This document shows, piece after piece, positions 15,701-23,957 of a stretch of DNA of 32,828 nucleotides (the stretch's first letter is position 1; each line of letters begins with the position of its first letter). The stretch lies in NCBI GenBank assembly GCA_002381695.1, contig DFXM01000044.1, positions 1 to 32,828 of the forward strand, in the 5' to 3' direction. The notes beneath the pieces are model-generated. The model had not been told where the DNA came from, did not search any database, and was given only the letters and a program-made list of their open reading frames with translations. The DNA is from Clostridium sp. UBA4108. Lineage in GTDB: Bacteria; Bacillota; Clostridia; Clostridiales; Clostridiaceae. The position numbers were made by a program, and so were the translations under genes.

Positions 15701-15769
15701 GTTGCAAGAGTCACAATAACTATGAATGATAATTTTAATATAGGACGAATTAAAAGAGTAATTACCTAA
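15701..15769 (+). pseudogene. rsgA-like relic with internal deletion
   Basis: The plus-strand frame from 15701 reads VARVT and then ITMNDNFNIGRIKRVIT before TAA at 15767-15769. The first piece matches residues 27-30 of the RsgA encoded at 21779 (15 of 16 nt around GCAAGAGTCACAA). The second matches its residues 129-147, including 26 identical nt at 15726-15751. About 100 codons between them and everything after are missing. No matching gene function can remain. Confidence 0.65.
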
Positions 15770-15800
15770 GTTTTGTACAAACAAAACTTAGGTAATTACT
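15757..15800. repeat. Dispersed palindromic repeat, copy 1
   Basis: Perfect 20-bp arms (15757-15776 and 15781-15800) with an ACAA loop. The inner 40 bp recur at 29605-29644 with one difference. It overlaps the TAG of the FtsX permease gene, so it may serve as that operon's terminator; on the minus strand CTCTTTTAATT follows, a modest T-tract. It abuts the rsgA relic. Confidence 0.75.
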
Positions 15801-18303
15801 ATTCTTCTCTTATCTCTTCTACTATATTGTTTTCACAAAGCTTACCTATTGAATATCTACTTATTGCAGAAACTAATATAAGTAAAATTATTGATGATAT
15901 AATTATTGGCTTTATAGGAAAAACATATATTCCCTCATATGATGAAGAAAATGCTCTTGATATTACTGCTGATGCTATAATTCCTAAGACTCCACCAAAA
16001 AGTATTGAATAAAGATAGTAGTTTAAATTTTCTATAAATATCATCTTTTTAATAAATTTTCTACTTGTTCCAACAGATCTTAGTAGTGCTATTTCTTTTC
16101 TTCTATTTTCTATGCTTGAGGTTACTGATGTTAATATATTTGTAAGAGTTATTAATGTTATTAGTATTAAGAAGCCATAAACTCCAATCTTAAATACTAG
16201 CATCATTTTAGCCCACTCTCTTTGAGTTGCTTCTTGACTTATAAAATATAAGACATTGTATTCTTCTTTATTTTCATTAACCTCATCATATATTTTCTCA
16301 GCAGCTAATTCATCTTCAGGAACAACTATTATGTTACTACCTGACTTTTTACCCTTCAAGTCACTTATCAATTTATTAAATAAATCATCGCCCATGTATA
16401 TTGCTGGATTTTCAACCATTGTATCAGTCACAGTAATTCCATCTTCAATTATTCCTACAATCTCTACATCCTTTAATGTGATAATTTTCTCAGTACTCTC
16501 TTCAAGATTCTCTCCGAAAATACTGTAGTTTATTTCAATATCTACCTTATCTCCTACTTTATAGTTTGTAATATCTACAAGAGTCTTCTTATTTCCTTGG
16601 ATTGCAATTGCTTTATTTTGAAGAACTATACCGTTTTTGTACTTTTCTAAATCTCCTTTTATTTTGCCAAGATTCTTCTCTTTAATTGCACTAGAATCTA
16701 TATTCAACACTCTATATCTTACATCTTCAGATGTCATATTTTTAAAATTTTCCGTTAACTTATGCTCTTTTAGTTTATATTCATTTATATTTAGTATCTC
16801 CTCGCTTTCGCTATAATGGGAAATCTGATATTCTGTATAAATATTTTTTACACCTTCAAGGGCTATAAGCTTTTCTACATTAGCGTTTGCATTTAATCTT
16901 AGTTCATAGCTACTTACAGAGTCTTGAACTTCTACAGTCTTATTTGTGATCTCCACAAAAGAAGTAAATGAAACGAATATAAATATGCTTAAGCTAAAAC
17001 CTAATACTACGGACTTAAACCTTCCCCTATTTCTTCTTAAACTCTTATCTGCAAGATTTCCGGCAGCTCCAAATAACCTAGTAAATAGACCTTTGCTCCT
17101 TGTTAGTTTTATATTTTCATCATTGCTAAATGAATTTTTCATTCCATCTACTGGTGAAACCTTAGCTGCCTTATTTAAAGGTATAACTACAGATATCATA
17201 ATGGTAATAACAGAAACTACTATACTTCCTATTATTGAAGCTGCTGAAATATTAAGGTGAATTTTACCTAAAGCTTCGATTTTTATACTTGAAACAATAG
17301 CTAAAACAATGTAAATTCCAAGAATCCCTGCAATTATTCCAAGGGCTATACCAATTAATCCTATAATAATAGCTTCTTTTATAACAATTCTCTTTATTTG
17401 ATTTTTGCTAATACCAACTGCTCTAAGTAAAGCAAATTCCTTATTTCTATCATTAACACTTATCATAAATCCGTTATATATAAGTCCTACACTTGATATT
17501 ATTACAAGAATTATCAAAACACCTCGAAGTGTATTTATTAAACCAAGTCTACCATTATTAACATCTTCACCTAAAAGAGTTAGGTAATTATCATTTAAAT
17601 ATGCATTTGGACCCTCTACTATTCCTCGAGCTGTTATATTTTCAATACCAAGGCTATTACCTATTTCATTAACTGAATCCACAGTATCTTTAGGGTTTTT
17701 ATATCTAAGTTTAATCATATAATCTCTATCTTCTACTAGTGATGATTCATCTACAATCCTTACTATACTATTTGATGATTTTTCTGTAGCTACAACTTTT
17801 CCAGTTAGCTCTCTTTCGCTTTCATCATAGGCATCCTTAAATTTTATTGTTATTGTATCTCCTATATTTTTATCTATACTTTCTAGGTAATCATAACTTA
17901 TAATTAATTCATCTGGCTTTGTAGGCAATACTCCCTCTTTAATTCTATTTTCATAAGACTGTAAGTATATTTCATCTACACTTACCTCTTCAATATATAC
18001 ATAATTATGTCCATCCTCTAAATAATCGCTAAAAAGTCCACCTGATATATGGCTAAAGGATGCTTTTTCAAGCTTAACATTATTTATTATCTTAGAAACA
18101 TCTCTTCCTTTAATGCTTACAAGATTAGCATATACCTTACTTGTTTTTTCATAATCCTGTATCATATTTCCTTTAAAGGAATCTACTAAGGCAAATACAC
18201 CTGTTATTAAAGCCACTGAAATTATTATTCCAAATATTATAGTTAAACTTCTACCCTTTTTAGCTTTTAAATATCTTAATGATAACTCTCTATAGCTTCT
18301 CAT
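15799..18303 (-). CDS. FtsX-type ABC permease with two large extracellular domains
   Basis: An 834-residue permease made of two FtsX units. Helix 1 is at about 20-41, followed by an extracellular domain of roughly 210 residues and helices at about 257-282, 310-336 and 352-376. A second unit begins with a helix near 428-448, then an extracellular domain of about 250 residues and three helices in the last 130 residues. The repeated signature ALLRAVGISKNQIKR / ALLRSVGTSRKFIKK marks the coupling loop of each FtsX domain. It differs from BceB-type permeases, which have one large external domain. With the adjacent MacB-like ATPase it would act as a mechanotransmitting or extruding transporter at the outer face of the membrane. 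It lies 2 nt after the ATPase gene. The substrate is unknown. Confidence 0.85.
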   Translation of the reverse strand: MRSYRELSLRYLKAKKGRSLTIIFGIIISVALITGVFALVDSFKGNMIQDYEKTSKVYANLVSIKGRDVSKIINNVKLEKASFSHISGGLFSDYLEDGHNYVYIEEVSVDEIYLQSYENRIKEGVLPTKPDELIISYDYLESIDKNIGDTITIKFKDAYDESERELTGKVVATEKSSNSIVRIVDESSLVEDRDYMIKLRYKNPKDTVDSVNEIGNSLGIENITARGIVEGPNAYLNDNYLTLLGEDVNNGRLGLINTLRGVLIILVIISSVGLIYNGFMISVNDRNKEFALLRAVGISKNQIKRIVIKEAIIIGLIGIALGIIAGILGIYIVLAIVSSIKIEALGKIHLNISAASIIGSIVVSVITIMISVVIPLNKAAKVSPVDGMKNSFSNDENIKLTRSKGLFTRLFGAAGNLADKSLRRNRGRFKSVVLGFSLSIFIFVSFTSFVEITNKTVEVQDSVSSYELRLNANANVEKLIALEGVKNIYTEYQISHYSESEEILNINEYKLKEHKLTENFKNMTSEDVRYRVLNIDSSAIKEKNLGKIKGDLEKYKNGIVLQNKAIAIQGNKKTLVDITNYKVGDKVDIEINYSIFGENLEESTEKIITLKDVEIVGIIEDGITVTDTMVENPAIYMGDDLFNKLISDLKGKKSGSNIIVVPEDELAAEKIYDEVNENKEEYNVLYFISQEATQREWAKMMLVFKIGVYGFLILITLITLTNILTSVTSSIENRRKEIALLRSVGTSRKFIKKMIFIENLNYYLYSILFGGVLGIIASAVISRAFSSSYEGIYVFPIKPIIISSIILLILVSAISRYSIGKLCENNIVEEIREE

Positions 18304-18305
18304 AA

Positions 18306-18983
18306 TTAGTTGCCTCTCTCTTCATAAAGTTTACCATCTTCAATCCTTACAACCCTATCTGCCTCAGCTGCAATATTAAGATCATGAGTAATTATTATAA
18401 GAGTTTGGTTATACTTTCTAATACAAAGCTTTAGAAGCTTCATTATCTCTTTTGTATTTTTTGAATCTAAGTTTCCTGTTGGTTCATCAGCTAGAATAAT
18501 TGCTGGTTTATAAGCTAAAGCTCTCCCTATTGCAACTCTTTGCTGTTGTCCACCAGATAATTCAGAAGGCATATGATTTTCTCTTCCTTTTAAATTAAGA
18601 AGTTCTATAAGTTCACCTATGTATTTCTCATCAGCTTTTCTTTCATCTATTATAAAAGGTAATTCAATATTTTCCTTCGCTGATAACACAGGTATTAAGT
18701 TAAAAAATTGAAATATAAGTCCTATATTTCTTCTTCTAAATTGAGATAACTTTTCATCATTTAAAGATGATATATCAACTCCATTAATAGATACTTTTCC
18801 TGAAGTCTGTCTATCAACACCTCCAAGCATATGTAAAAGTGTACTTTTCCCACTACCTGATGGTCCAATTATCGCAACAAATTCACCTGTATTTACAGTA
18901 ATGTTTACATTATCAAGTGCCCTTACTTCATTATCACCTTTTCCATATATCTTGGTTAAATTTTCTATGTTTATAACTTCCAT
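18306..18983 (-). CDS. ABC transporter ATPase (MacB/LolD-like)
   Basis: A 225-residue ATPase. Walker A is GPSGSGKST (40-48), the Q-loop is LIFQFFNLIPVLSAKENIELP, the signature LSGGQQQRV, Walker B ILADEP, and the D-loop and H-loop are TGNLDS and ITHD. The FFNLIPVLSA and DEPTGNLDS phrases are diagnostic of the MacB/LolD/FtsE class that pairs with FtsX permeases. It is followed after 2 nt by its permease and preceded (94-nt gap) by the histidine kinase. Probably under control of the adjacent two-component system. Confidence 0.9.
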   Translation of the reverse strand: MEVINIENLTKIYGKGDNEVRALDNVNITVNTGEFVAIIGPSGSGKSTLLHMLGGVDRQTSGKVSINGVDISSLNDEKLSQFRRRNIGLIFQFFNLIPVLSAKENIELPFIIDERKADEKYIGELIELLNLKGRENHMPSELSGGQQQRVAIGRALAYKPAIILADEPTGNLDSKNTKEIMKLLKLCIRKYNQTLIIITHDLNIAAEADRVVRIEDGKLYEERGN

Positions 18984-19041
18984 TTACAATCACTCCCTGA
19001 TTCAATTTATACTCTAATGATAAATCTCTAATATGACCTTT

Positions 19042-19073
19042 AAGTGAATTTTTTTGTGACAAATTAGTCACTT
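19042..19073. other. Nested inverted repeats between kinase and ABC genes
   Basis: AAGTGA (19042-19047) pairs with TCACTT (19068-19073), while the alternative hairpin GTGAC (19056-19060) pairs with GTCAC (19067-19071). The two are mutually exclusive, and a seven-T run lies between. It sits 5 nt after the kinase stop and could tune read-through or mark an internal promoter/operator of the ABC genes. Confidence 0.35.
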
Positions 19074-19077
19074 AGCT

Positions 19078-20325
19078 TCAGGAGTTTCTTATAAATGTAA
19101 TTTCAAACTCAGTACCCATTCCTACTTCACTTTTAACTAGTATGTATCCATTTTGTTTTTCTATAATTGATTTTGTCATAGCAAGGCCAACACCAATACT
19201 TTCAGATTTTAATGACTTTGTGCCTGTGTAGAACCTCTTAAAGATATGTGGTAAATCTTTTTTACTTATACCTTCTCCATTATCTTTTATAACAAGTCTT
19301 GAATAAACTATAGACTCTTCCTTAAGGATAATAATCTCACCCTGACTTTTTGAGTGCTCTATTGCATTTTTTAAAATATTAGTAATAGCCTCTGTAGTCC
19401 ATTCCTTATCACCAATAAATTTTGCATTATCCCCTATTATATTAAGTTTAATATCCTTCTCCCCTAGCTTAGTATCAAGTAAGCTTAGTGAAACACTTAT
19501 AACCTCATCAAAACTAACAATAGTTTTTTCAAACTCAATAGTACCAGCATCTAGCCTTGCAATCTTCAAAAGATTATAAATAAGCCATTCCATCTTTTCA
19601 CTTTGAATAGAGACTTTATTTAGGAATTCTATTCTTTTATTCTTATCCATATTCTCTTTATCAATTAAAATATCTGTAAGCATCTTAATTGATGTAAGGG
19701 GGGTTTTAAGCTGATGGGATATATCAGTTAAAATCTCTTTTAGATATAGCTTCTCACTATTTATAATCTCATTGTCCTTCTTAATAACTGACACCATCTT
19801 ATTTATTTCATTAGCTAGTATAGGAAATTCTCCTTCCCCCTCATAATCTAAAGAATTTAAATTATCACCCTTTAAAACACCATCAACATATGTATAGGCC
19901 TCTTGAACCTTTATGTACACTTTCTTCATCTCAAAATATATAACAAGTAAACTTAAGATTATCATAGCAGTTATAGAAATAATTAAGGCGACTGTTCTAT
20001 TTCTTTCAACTTCAGAGACAATAGGCTCTAATACATAATCCATCCGAATATCATAGCCATACCTTGAAAGAATTTCTCTCCCTTTTTCTATATCTTCTTG
20101 ACTCTTTTCCATCACAATAAGTCCTGCAATTTCTTTCTCAAGTTCAGGATACTTTTCTATAATTTCATAAATGACTTGAGCCTTACTATCAATAACTCCT
20201 TGAAGTACATTATCCCTATCAGATTTCATTAGAAATAATAAAGCAGCAAGAAAAATAAGCTGAATAATTACAACCTTTGCTATAATAGCTTTTATTTCTT
20301 TATTCCTTAAAACATTCACTTTCAT
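19078..20325 (-). CDS. Sensor histidine kinase
   Basis: A 415-residue kinase. Two membrane helices (about 14-33 and 111-131) enclose an external loop of some 77 residues rich in charged helix formers. A linker (132-190) leads to the HisKA helix with the phospho-acceptor in DISHQLKTPL (His204). ATP-binding boxes follow: N box EAITNILKNAIEHSK, G1 VIKDNGEGI, F box FKRFYTG and G2 GVGLAMTKSI. The start overlaps the response regulator stop by 4 nt (ATGA). The modest external domain and adjacent ABC genes suggest it senses a cell-envelope stress or peptide (inference). Confidence 0.9.
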   Translation of the reverse strand: MKVNVLRNKEIKAIIAKVVIIQLIFLAALLFLMKSDRDNVLQGVIDSKAQVIYEIIEKYPELEKEIAGLIVMEKSQEDIEKGREILSRYGYDIRMDYVLEPIVSEVERNRTVALIISITAMIILSLLVIYFEMKKVYIKVQEAYTYVDGVLKGDNLNSLDYEGEGEFPILANEINKMVSVIKKDNEIINSEKLYLKEILTDISHQLKTPLTSIKMLTDILIDKENMDKNKRIEFLNKVSIQSEKMEWLIYNLLKIARLDAGTIEFEKTIVSFDEVISVSLSLLDTKLGEKDIKLNIIGDNAKFIGDKEWTTEAITNILKNAIEHSKSQGEIIILKEESIVYSRLVIKDNGEGISKKDLPHIFKRFYTGTKSLKSESIGVGLAMTKSIIEKQNGYILVKSEVGMGTEFEITFIRNS

Positions 20326-21008
20326 CTACCATTACTCCACTTATATCCAAGTCCTCTTATAGTAATAATATACTTAGGCTCTTGAATATCATCTTCAATC
20401 TTCTTTCTAAGTCTTTTCATATAGACAGTAAGGGTATTATCATTAACAAACTCACCACTAACATCCCATAGACTTTCGATAATTTGATTCCTACTTAAAA
20501 CAGTATTGGGGTTTTGAATTAGCTTTAAAAGTAATTTGTACTCCATTGAAGTTAGATTAATATCATTATTGTTCTTTTTTACTGCAGCTTTCTTTGTATT
20601 AATTTCTAAATCTCCAATTTTTATAACAGTACTATCATTACTATCCTTAGAATACCTTCTTAAGTTTGCCTTAATCCTAGCAAGTAACTCCCTTATCTTA
20701 AAAGGTTTTGAAATATAATCATCAGCACCAAGTTCAAGTCCCATAACAACATTAACCTCTTCATCACAAGCAGTTAAAAATATTACAGGAACATCACTAT
20801 TAAGCCTTGTTTTCTTACAAATCTCATATCCACTTCCATCTGGAAGCATTAAATCTAACAAAATTAAATCGAAACTATTTTTATCTATTTCATAAGTGGC
20901 AGCTTCAACAGTCTGAGCTAGAGTCACCTCATATCCTTCATCTAAAAGAGTAAACTCTAATGCACCTAAAATTGTGCTATCATCTTCTACAACAAGTATC
21001 TTACTCAT
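20322..21008 (-). CDS. OmpR/PhoB family response regulator
   Basis: The product is 228 residues from the ATG at 21008, which has GAAGGAG 6 nt upstream. A longer reading from 21086 adds 26 residues (MMSCNIRRIR...) without a ribosome site and is rejected. The receiver domain starts MSKILVVEDD, with the phospho-acceptor Asp52 in LILLDLMLPDGSG, the conserved Thr in IFLTA and the Lys in YISKPF. The C-terminal winged helix (about 130-225) ends YIITIRGLGYKW, typical of OmpR. It is the first gene of the RR-HK-ATPase-permease operon and likely activates the downstream ABC genes. Confidence 0.92.
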   Translation of the reverse strand: MSKILVVEDDSTILGALEFTLLDEGYEVTLAQTVEAATYEIDKNSFDLILLDLMLPDGSGYEICKKTRLNSDVPVIFLTACDEEVNVVMGLELGADDYISKPFKIRELLARIKANLRRYSKDSNDSTVIKIGDLEINTKKAAVKKNNNDINLTSMEYKLLLKLIQNPNTVLSRNQIIESLWDVSGEFVNDNTLTVYMKRLRKKIEDDIQEPKYIITIRGLGYKWSNGR

Positions 21009-21363
21009 TTTGACTCCTTCTATGATGTAGTTATAATATTTCATAGAAAACTTAATGCGAATCCGACGAATATTACAGCTCATCAATTTTTATTATTCTT
21101 ATTTTTTCTCTATTCCTTCTAGAATCTTCTAATTGGAAACGGATATCTTCTGTAATAATAATTTTCTATTTAAATCCCAGAGGAATTCTTGTGCCTCGAG
21201 ATATTGGGATTAGTATAATATTATATACTAATAGATAATATTAATAAACTTACTGTTTTTGAATTTTAGTTTTCTATCCATAAGCCTCACCCTTTGTTAT
21301 CCTAAATATTATTCATTATGGAGGTTTCTATAAACTATAACTTCTTAAGATTTATATTAATCA
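21009..21363 (-). other. Upstream region of the two-component operon
   Basis: No gene is seen. A hairpin stands at 21173-21211 (outer arms AATCCCA/TGGGATT, inner GAGG/CCTC), with no T-run on the minus side. The pair ATTCG-tcgg-ATTCG on the minus strand (near 21055-21068) is a direct repeat that could bind the response regulator (speculative). A -10-like TATTATAAC lies about 20 nt before the ribosome site of the regulator gene. Confidence 0.3.
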
Positions 21364-21392
21364 TTGTATTTTAACAACTCATATGGTATATT
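21364..21392 (+). promoter_or_regulatory. Promoter of the putative RNA element upstream of rsgA
   Basis: TTGTAT (21364-21369), exactly 17 nt, then TATATT (21387-21392) preceded by ATGG. It predicts transcription from about 21399 towards rsgA. Confidence 0.5.
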
Positions 21393-21585
21393 ATGTATAA
21401 AGCTTAATAATAAATTTTAGGCGAAGGGAGTGAATTGTTTTTATGCAAAAGTTCTATGAGGTGATTTTGAAATAATTGCATATAGGTTCAAGTGGATTTT
21501 TTAAGGGTACATAAAAATACTCTTTATTTGTTATCCCTTTGAACAACTTTAATTTAACCTTTCAGCCTTAATAGTTAGTATTAAA

Positions 21586-21615
21586 ATTCACGGTACAGGT
21601 TAGCGTGTATTTTTT
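21586..21615 (+). terminator. Terminator-like hairpin 1 upstream of rsgA
   Basis: Arms ATTCACG (21586-21592) and CGTGTAT (21604-21610) with one T-T mismatch, followed by a run of six T. Weak on its own, but followed 20 nt later by a stronger one. Confidence 0.45.
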
Positions 21616-21632
21616 ATGCTCAAATATTATGT

Positions 21633-21668
21633 ATGCCACAGTAGGTTAATCTTGCTGTGGCATTTTTA
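21633..21668 (+). terminator. Rho-independent terminator 2 upstream of rsgA
   Basis: Nine-base-pair arms ATGCCACAG (21633-21641) and CTGTGGCAT (21655-21663), then TTTTTATATACTTTTTT on the plus strand. No protein gene precedes it on this strand for 13 kb. Confidence 0.8.
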
Positions 21669-21743
21669 TATACTTTTTTATGTTAATTTATTTAAAACTT
21701 CATAGTAACTTTATTTGAAACTCAAATTAAGCTTGAAATTTTA

Positions 21744-21760
21744 GTAGGCTTAAGGCCTAC
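21744..21760 (+). promoter_or_regulatory. Hairpin in the 5' untranslated region of rsgA
   Basis: GTAGGC-TTAAG-GCCTAC, a perfect 6-bp stem ending 6 nt before the AAAAGGAG ribosome site of rsgA. It might protect the message or modulate initiation. Confidence 0.4.
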
Positions 21761-21778
21761 AACAGAAAAGGAGACTTT

Positions 21779-22870
21779 ATGAGTTTAGAAAAGTTAGGAT
21801 GGAATGAATATTTCGAAGAGAATTTTAAGCCATATTTAGAGAAAGGGTTCTGTGCTGCAAGAGTCACAACTCAGCATAAAGGGAACTATGTGGTATGCTC
21901 TGAAAGTGGAAGTTTCAATGGTAAATTAAGCGGTAAGTTTATGTATAATGCAGATGTAAAAAAAGATTACCCTGCTGTTGGTGATTGGGTTGCGATTAAA
22001 ATAATTGATGATACTGAAGCCATTATATATGCTGTATTACCAAGAAAAAGTTATTTTGCTCGTAAACTTGCTATATCTGGTGGAAGAAAAATGAAAAATG
22101 GTGTACTGATTGGAGGAAATATAGAGGAACAAATTATAGGTTCAAATATAGATACTGCATTTATTGTAACTGGTCTAGATGATAATTTTAATATAGGACG
22201 AATTGAAAGATATATTACCTTAGTTCTCAGTAGTGGAGCAACACCTGTTATACTCTTAAATAAGTGTGACCTTTGTAATAACATAGATGATTATATGGAA
22301 AAAATAGATAAGATTGCTAAGGGTATAGCTATTTACTCCATAAGTGTGTTAAATAACATCAATATGAATATCTTTGATAAATTTTTGTGTCGCAAGGAAA
22401 CCATAGTATTTCTTGGTTCTTCTGGAGTAGGTAAGTCCACAATTATTAATTATATTTTTGGTGATGAAATACAAAAAACAAATACTATAAGTAGTTCTAA
22501 TGGGAAAGGTCGGCATACCACCACCACTTCTCAGCTTTTACAGCATAGCTCAGGGTGTACAGTTATAGATACTCCTGGTGTTAGAGAACTGCAGTTATGG
22601 GCTGATGAAGATATTCTTTCAGAAAGCTTTCAAGATATCCACTCTTTGATAGATCAATGTAGATATAGAGATTGTAAACATGATAAAGAAGTTGGATGTG
22701 CAATTAAAGCTGCTATTGAAGATGGAAGATTAAGTATTGAAAGATTCAATAGCTACAAAAGCCAATTGAAAGAATTAAAAACTCTAAAGGATAATAGAAA
22801 AAGCTATGATAATAGCAGGCTTAACAGATTGAATAAAAGAAATACGAAAAGAGGTTATGTTGAATGTTAA
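21779..22870 (+). CDS. rsgA: Ribosome small subunit-dependent GTPase RsgA
   Basis: A 363-residue circularly permuted GTPase of the RsgA/YjeQ family, which assists late 30S subunit maturation. The N-terminal OB-fold spans about 24-95 (ARVTTQHKGNYVVCSESG, GDWVAI). The permuted GTPase domain shows G4 NKCD (161-164), G1 GSSGVGKST (213-221), the G2 region GRHTTTTS (244-251) and G3 DTPGVRE (264-270). A C-terminal zinc finger follows with C294, C299, H301 and C307. It differs slightly from typical housekeeping copies (NFNIGRIERY for the usual DFNLRRLERY), as in the second RsgA paralogue that many clostridia carry. It has a strong AAAAGGAG site and a 7-nt overlap with the next gene. Confidence 0.92.
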   Translation: MSLEKLGWNEYFEENFKPYLEKGFCAARVTTQHKGNYVVCSESGSFNGKLSGKFMYNADVKKDYPAVGDWVAIKIIDDTEAIIYAVLPRKSYFARKLAISGGRKMKNGVLIGGNIEEQIIGSNIDTAFIVTGLDDNFNIGRIERYITLVLSSGATPVILLNKCDLCNNIDDYMEKIDKIAKGIAIYSISVLNNINMNIFDKFLCRKETIVFLGSSGVGKSTIINYIFGDEIQKTNTISSSNGKGRHTTTTSQLLQHSSGCTVIDTPGVRELQLWADEDILSESFQDIHSLIDQCRYRDCKHDKEVGCAIKAAIEDGRLSIERFNSYKSQLKELKTLKDNRKSYDNSRLNRLNKRNTKRGYVEC

Positions 22871-23847
22871 AATTAAAATATTTGTTTAATAATAAGGATT
22901 TAGCTCATATGATACTCAGTAATTGGGAAAATGATAATGAAGATGCTGATTTATTAAATTCCTATAGGATTTCCTCCAATGCAATTTACTTGTGTGAAAA
23001 TAAAGGGGATACCTTTTTTCTTAGATTTGCCCCTGCCGAAGAAAAATCTCTGGAAAGCATTCTTGCTGAGCTCCACTTTTTAAAATATTTAAGAGACAAT
23101 GGCTACCCTGCAGTAGAAACTATACCATCTAAAGCTGGAAATGAGGTTGAAGTGGCAAATACACCTTGGGGAACTTATTACGCTGTTGCCTTTAAAAGAG
23201 TGCCTGGTAAAAAAGTATCTCATATGACTCTTACCAATGAACACATCTTTGGTTATGGTAAAGCCTTAGGAAAATTGCATAAACTAAGCAGTGAGTATAC
23301 ACCATTAAACAATAAACGAAGAGACTGGAAAGAAACAATGGACTGGATGGAAGATGTATTATCAAATTTTCCAGAGGAAAGCGCTGCTAAAAACGAACTA
23401 TCTATACTTAAAGAGTATTTTACAAAACTACCTGCTACAAAGGAGAACTTTGGACTCATCCATTATGACTTTGAAACTGACAACCTATTTTATGATGAAA
23501 TTACAAAAACCTATACTCCTATAGACTTTGATGATTCTATGTATCACTGGTATGCAATGGACATTGGGCAAGCATTAGACAGCATAAAAGAGGAGCTTCC
23601 AGAAGAACAAGTAGAATCTTCAGTAAATGAATTTATTAAGGGCTATGGTTCAGAGTATGATATTTCTGATGACATGCTTAAATTATTACCTATCTTCAGA
23701 AGATATGCTAGTTTATACGGATATGTACGTATGCTTCTCTCTGTAGAAGAAAAATGGGAAAATGAACCTGAGTGGATGGTGAATTTAAGGAACAGGTTAG
23801 AGAACTTTTTGGAAAGTGATAAAAGTGAGTTTGGAAAGATAATTTAA
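22864..23847 (+). CDS. APH/choline kinase-like phosphotransferase
   Basis: A 327-residue protein of the aminoglycoside phosphotransferase superfamily (SrkA/homoserine-kinase-like branch). The N-lobe has FFLRFAPAEEKS with a candidate nucleotide Lys and an E in LAELHFLKYL. The catalytic loop is HYDFETDN (His200, Asp202, Asn207), and the metal-binding loop is PIDFDDSMYHWYAMDIG (219-235). The family phosphorylates small alcohols, drugs or protein serines; the substrate here is open. Its ATG lies inside the end of rsgA, so the two are co-translated. A bidirectional terminator follows. Confidence 0.8.
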   Translation: MLKLKYLFNNKDLAHMILSNWENDNEDADLLNSYRISSNAIYLCENKGDTFFLRFAPAEEKSLESILAELHFLKYLRDNGYPAVETIPSKAGNEVEVANTPWGTYYAVAFKRVPGKKVSHMTLTNEHIFGYGKALGKLHKLSSEYTPLNNKRRDWKETMDWMEDVLSNFPEESAAKNELSILKEYFTKLPATKENFGLIHYDFETDNLFYDEITKTYTPIDFDDSMYHWYAMDIGQALDSIKEELPEEQVESSVNEFIKGYGSEYDISDDMLKLLPIFRRYASLYGYVRMLLSVEEKWENEPEWMVNLRNRLENFLESDKSEFGKII

Positions 23848-23860
23848 TTTATTAGAAAAA

Positions 23861-23906
23861 GAGTGTAAATAGATTATTTAATTAATCTATTTACACTCTC
23901 TTTTTT
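23861..23906. terminator. Bidirectional terminator between the APH gene and sufU
   Basis: A perfect 16-bp stem (23861-23876 with 23883-23898), loop TTTAAT. TCTTTTTT follows on the plus strand and TTTTTCTAAT on the minus strand, so it closes both the rsgA-APH unit and the suf operon. Confidence 0.9.
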
Positions 23907-23957
23907 AATATTATATGAATAATGGGAGGTTAAATATTGGCAGATCACCTTATAAGT

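Larger units (their letters stand above)
21399..21668 (+). ncRNA. Candidate structured RNA or rsgA leader
   Basis: Between a good promoter and two successive terminator-like hairpins lies about 270 nt with no credible gene (only a 10-codon ATG frame at 21443-21475). It folds locally: a 12-bp stem with one mismatch (21486-21497 with 21533-21544) encloses a second helix (21503-21509 with 21518-21524). I could not match it to a known riboswitch, T-box or 6S signature. It could be an independent small RNA or an attenuator leader for rsgA, which starts 110 nt after the last terminator. Confidence 0.4.

Noticed and set aside
20322..21086. Longer response regulator start at 21086
   Set aside because: It adds 26 residues outside the receiver fold and lacks a ribosome site. 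GAAGGAG precedes the ATG at 21008, where homologues begin (MSKILVVEDD).
21443..21475. Ten-codon frame MQKFYEVILK inside the putative RNA
   Set aside because: Too short, and the GAAGGGA site is too far (about 13 nt). A leader peptide is possible but unsupported.
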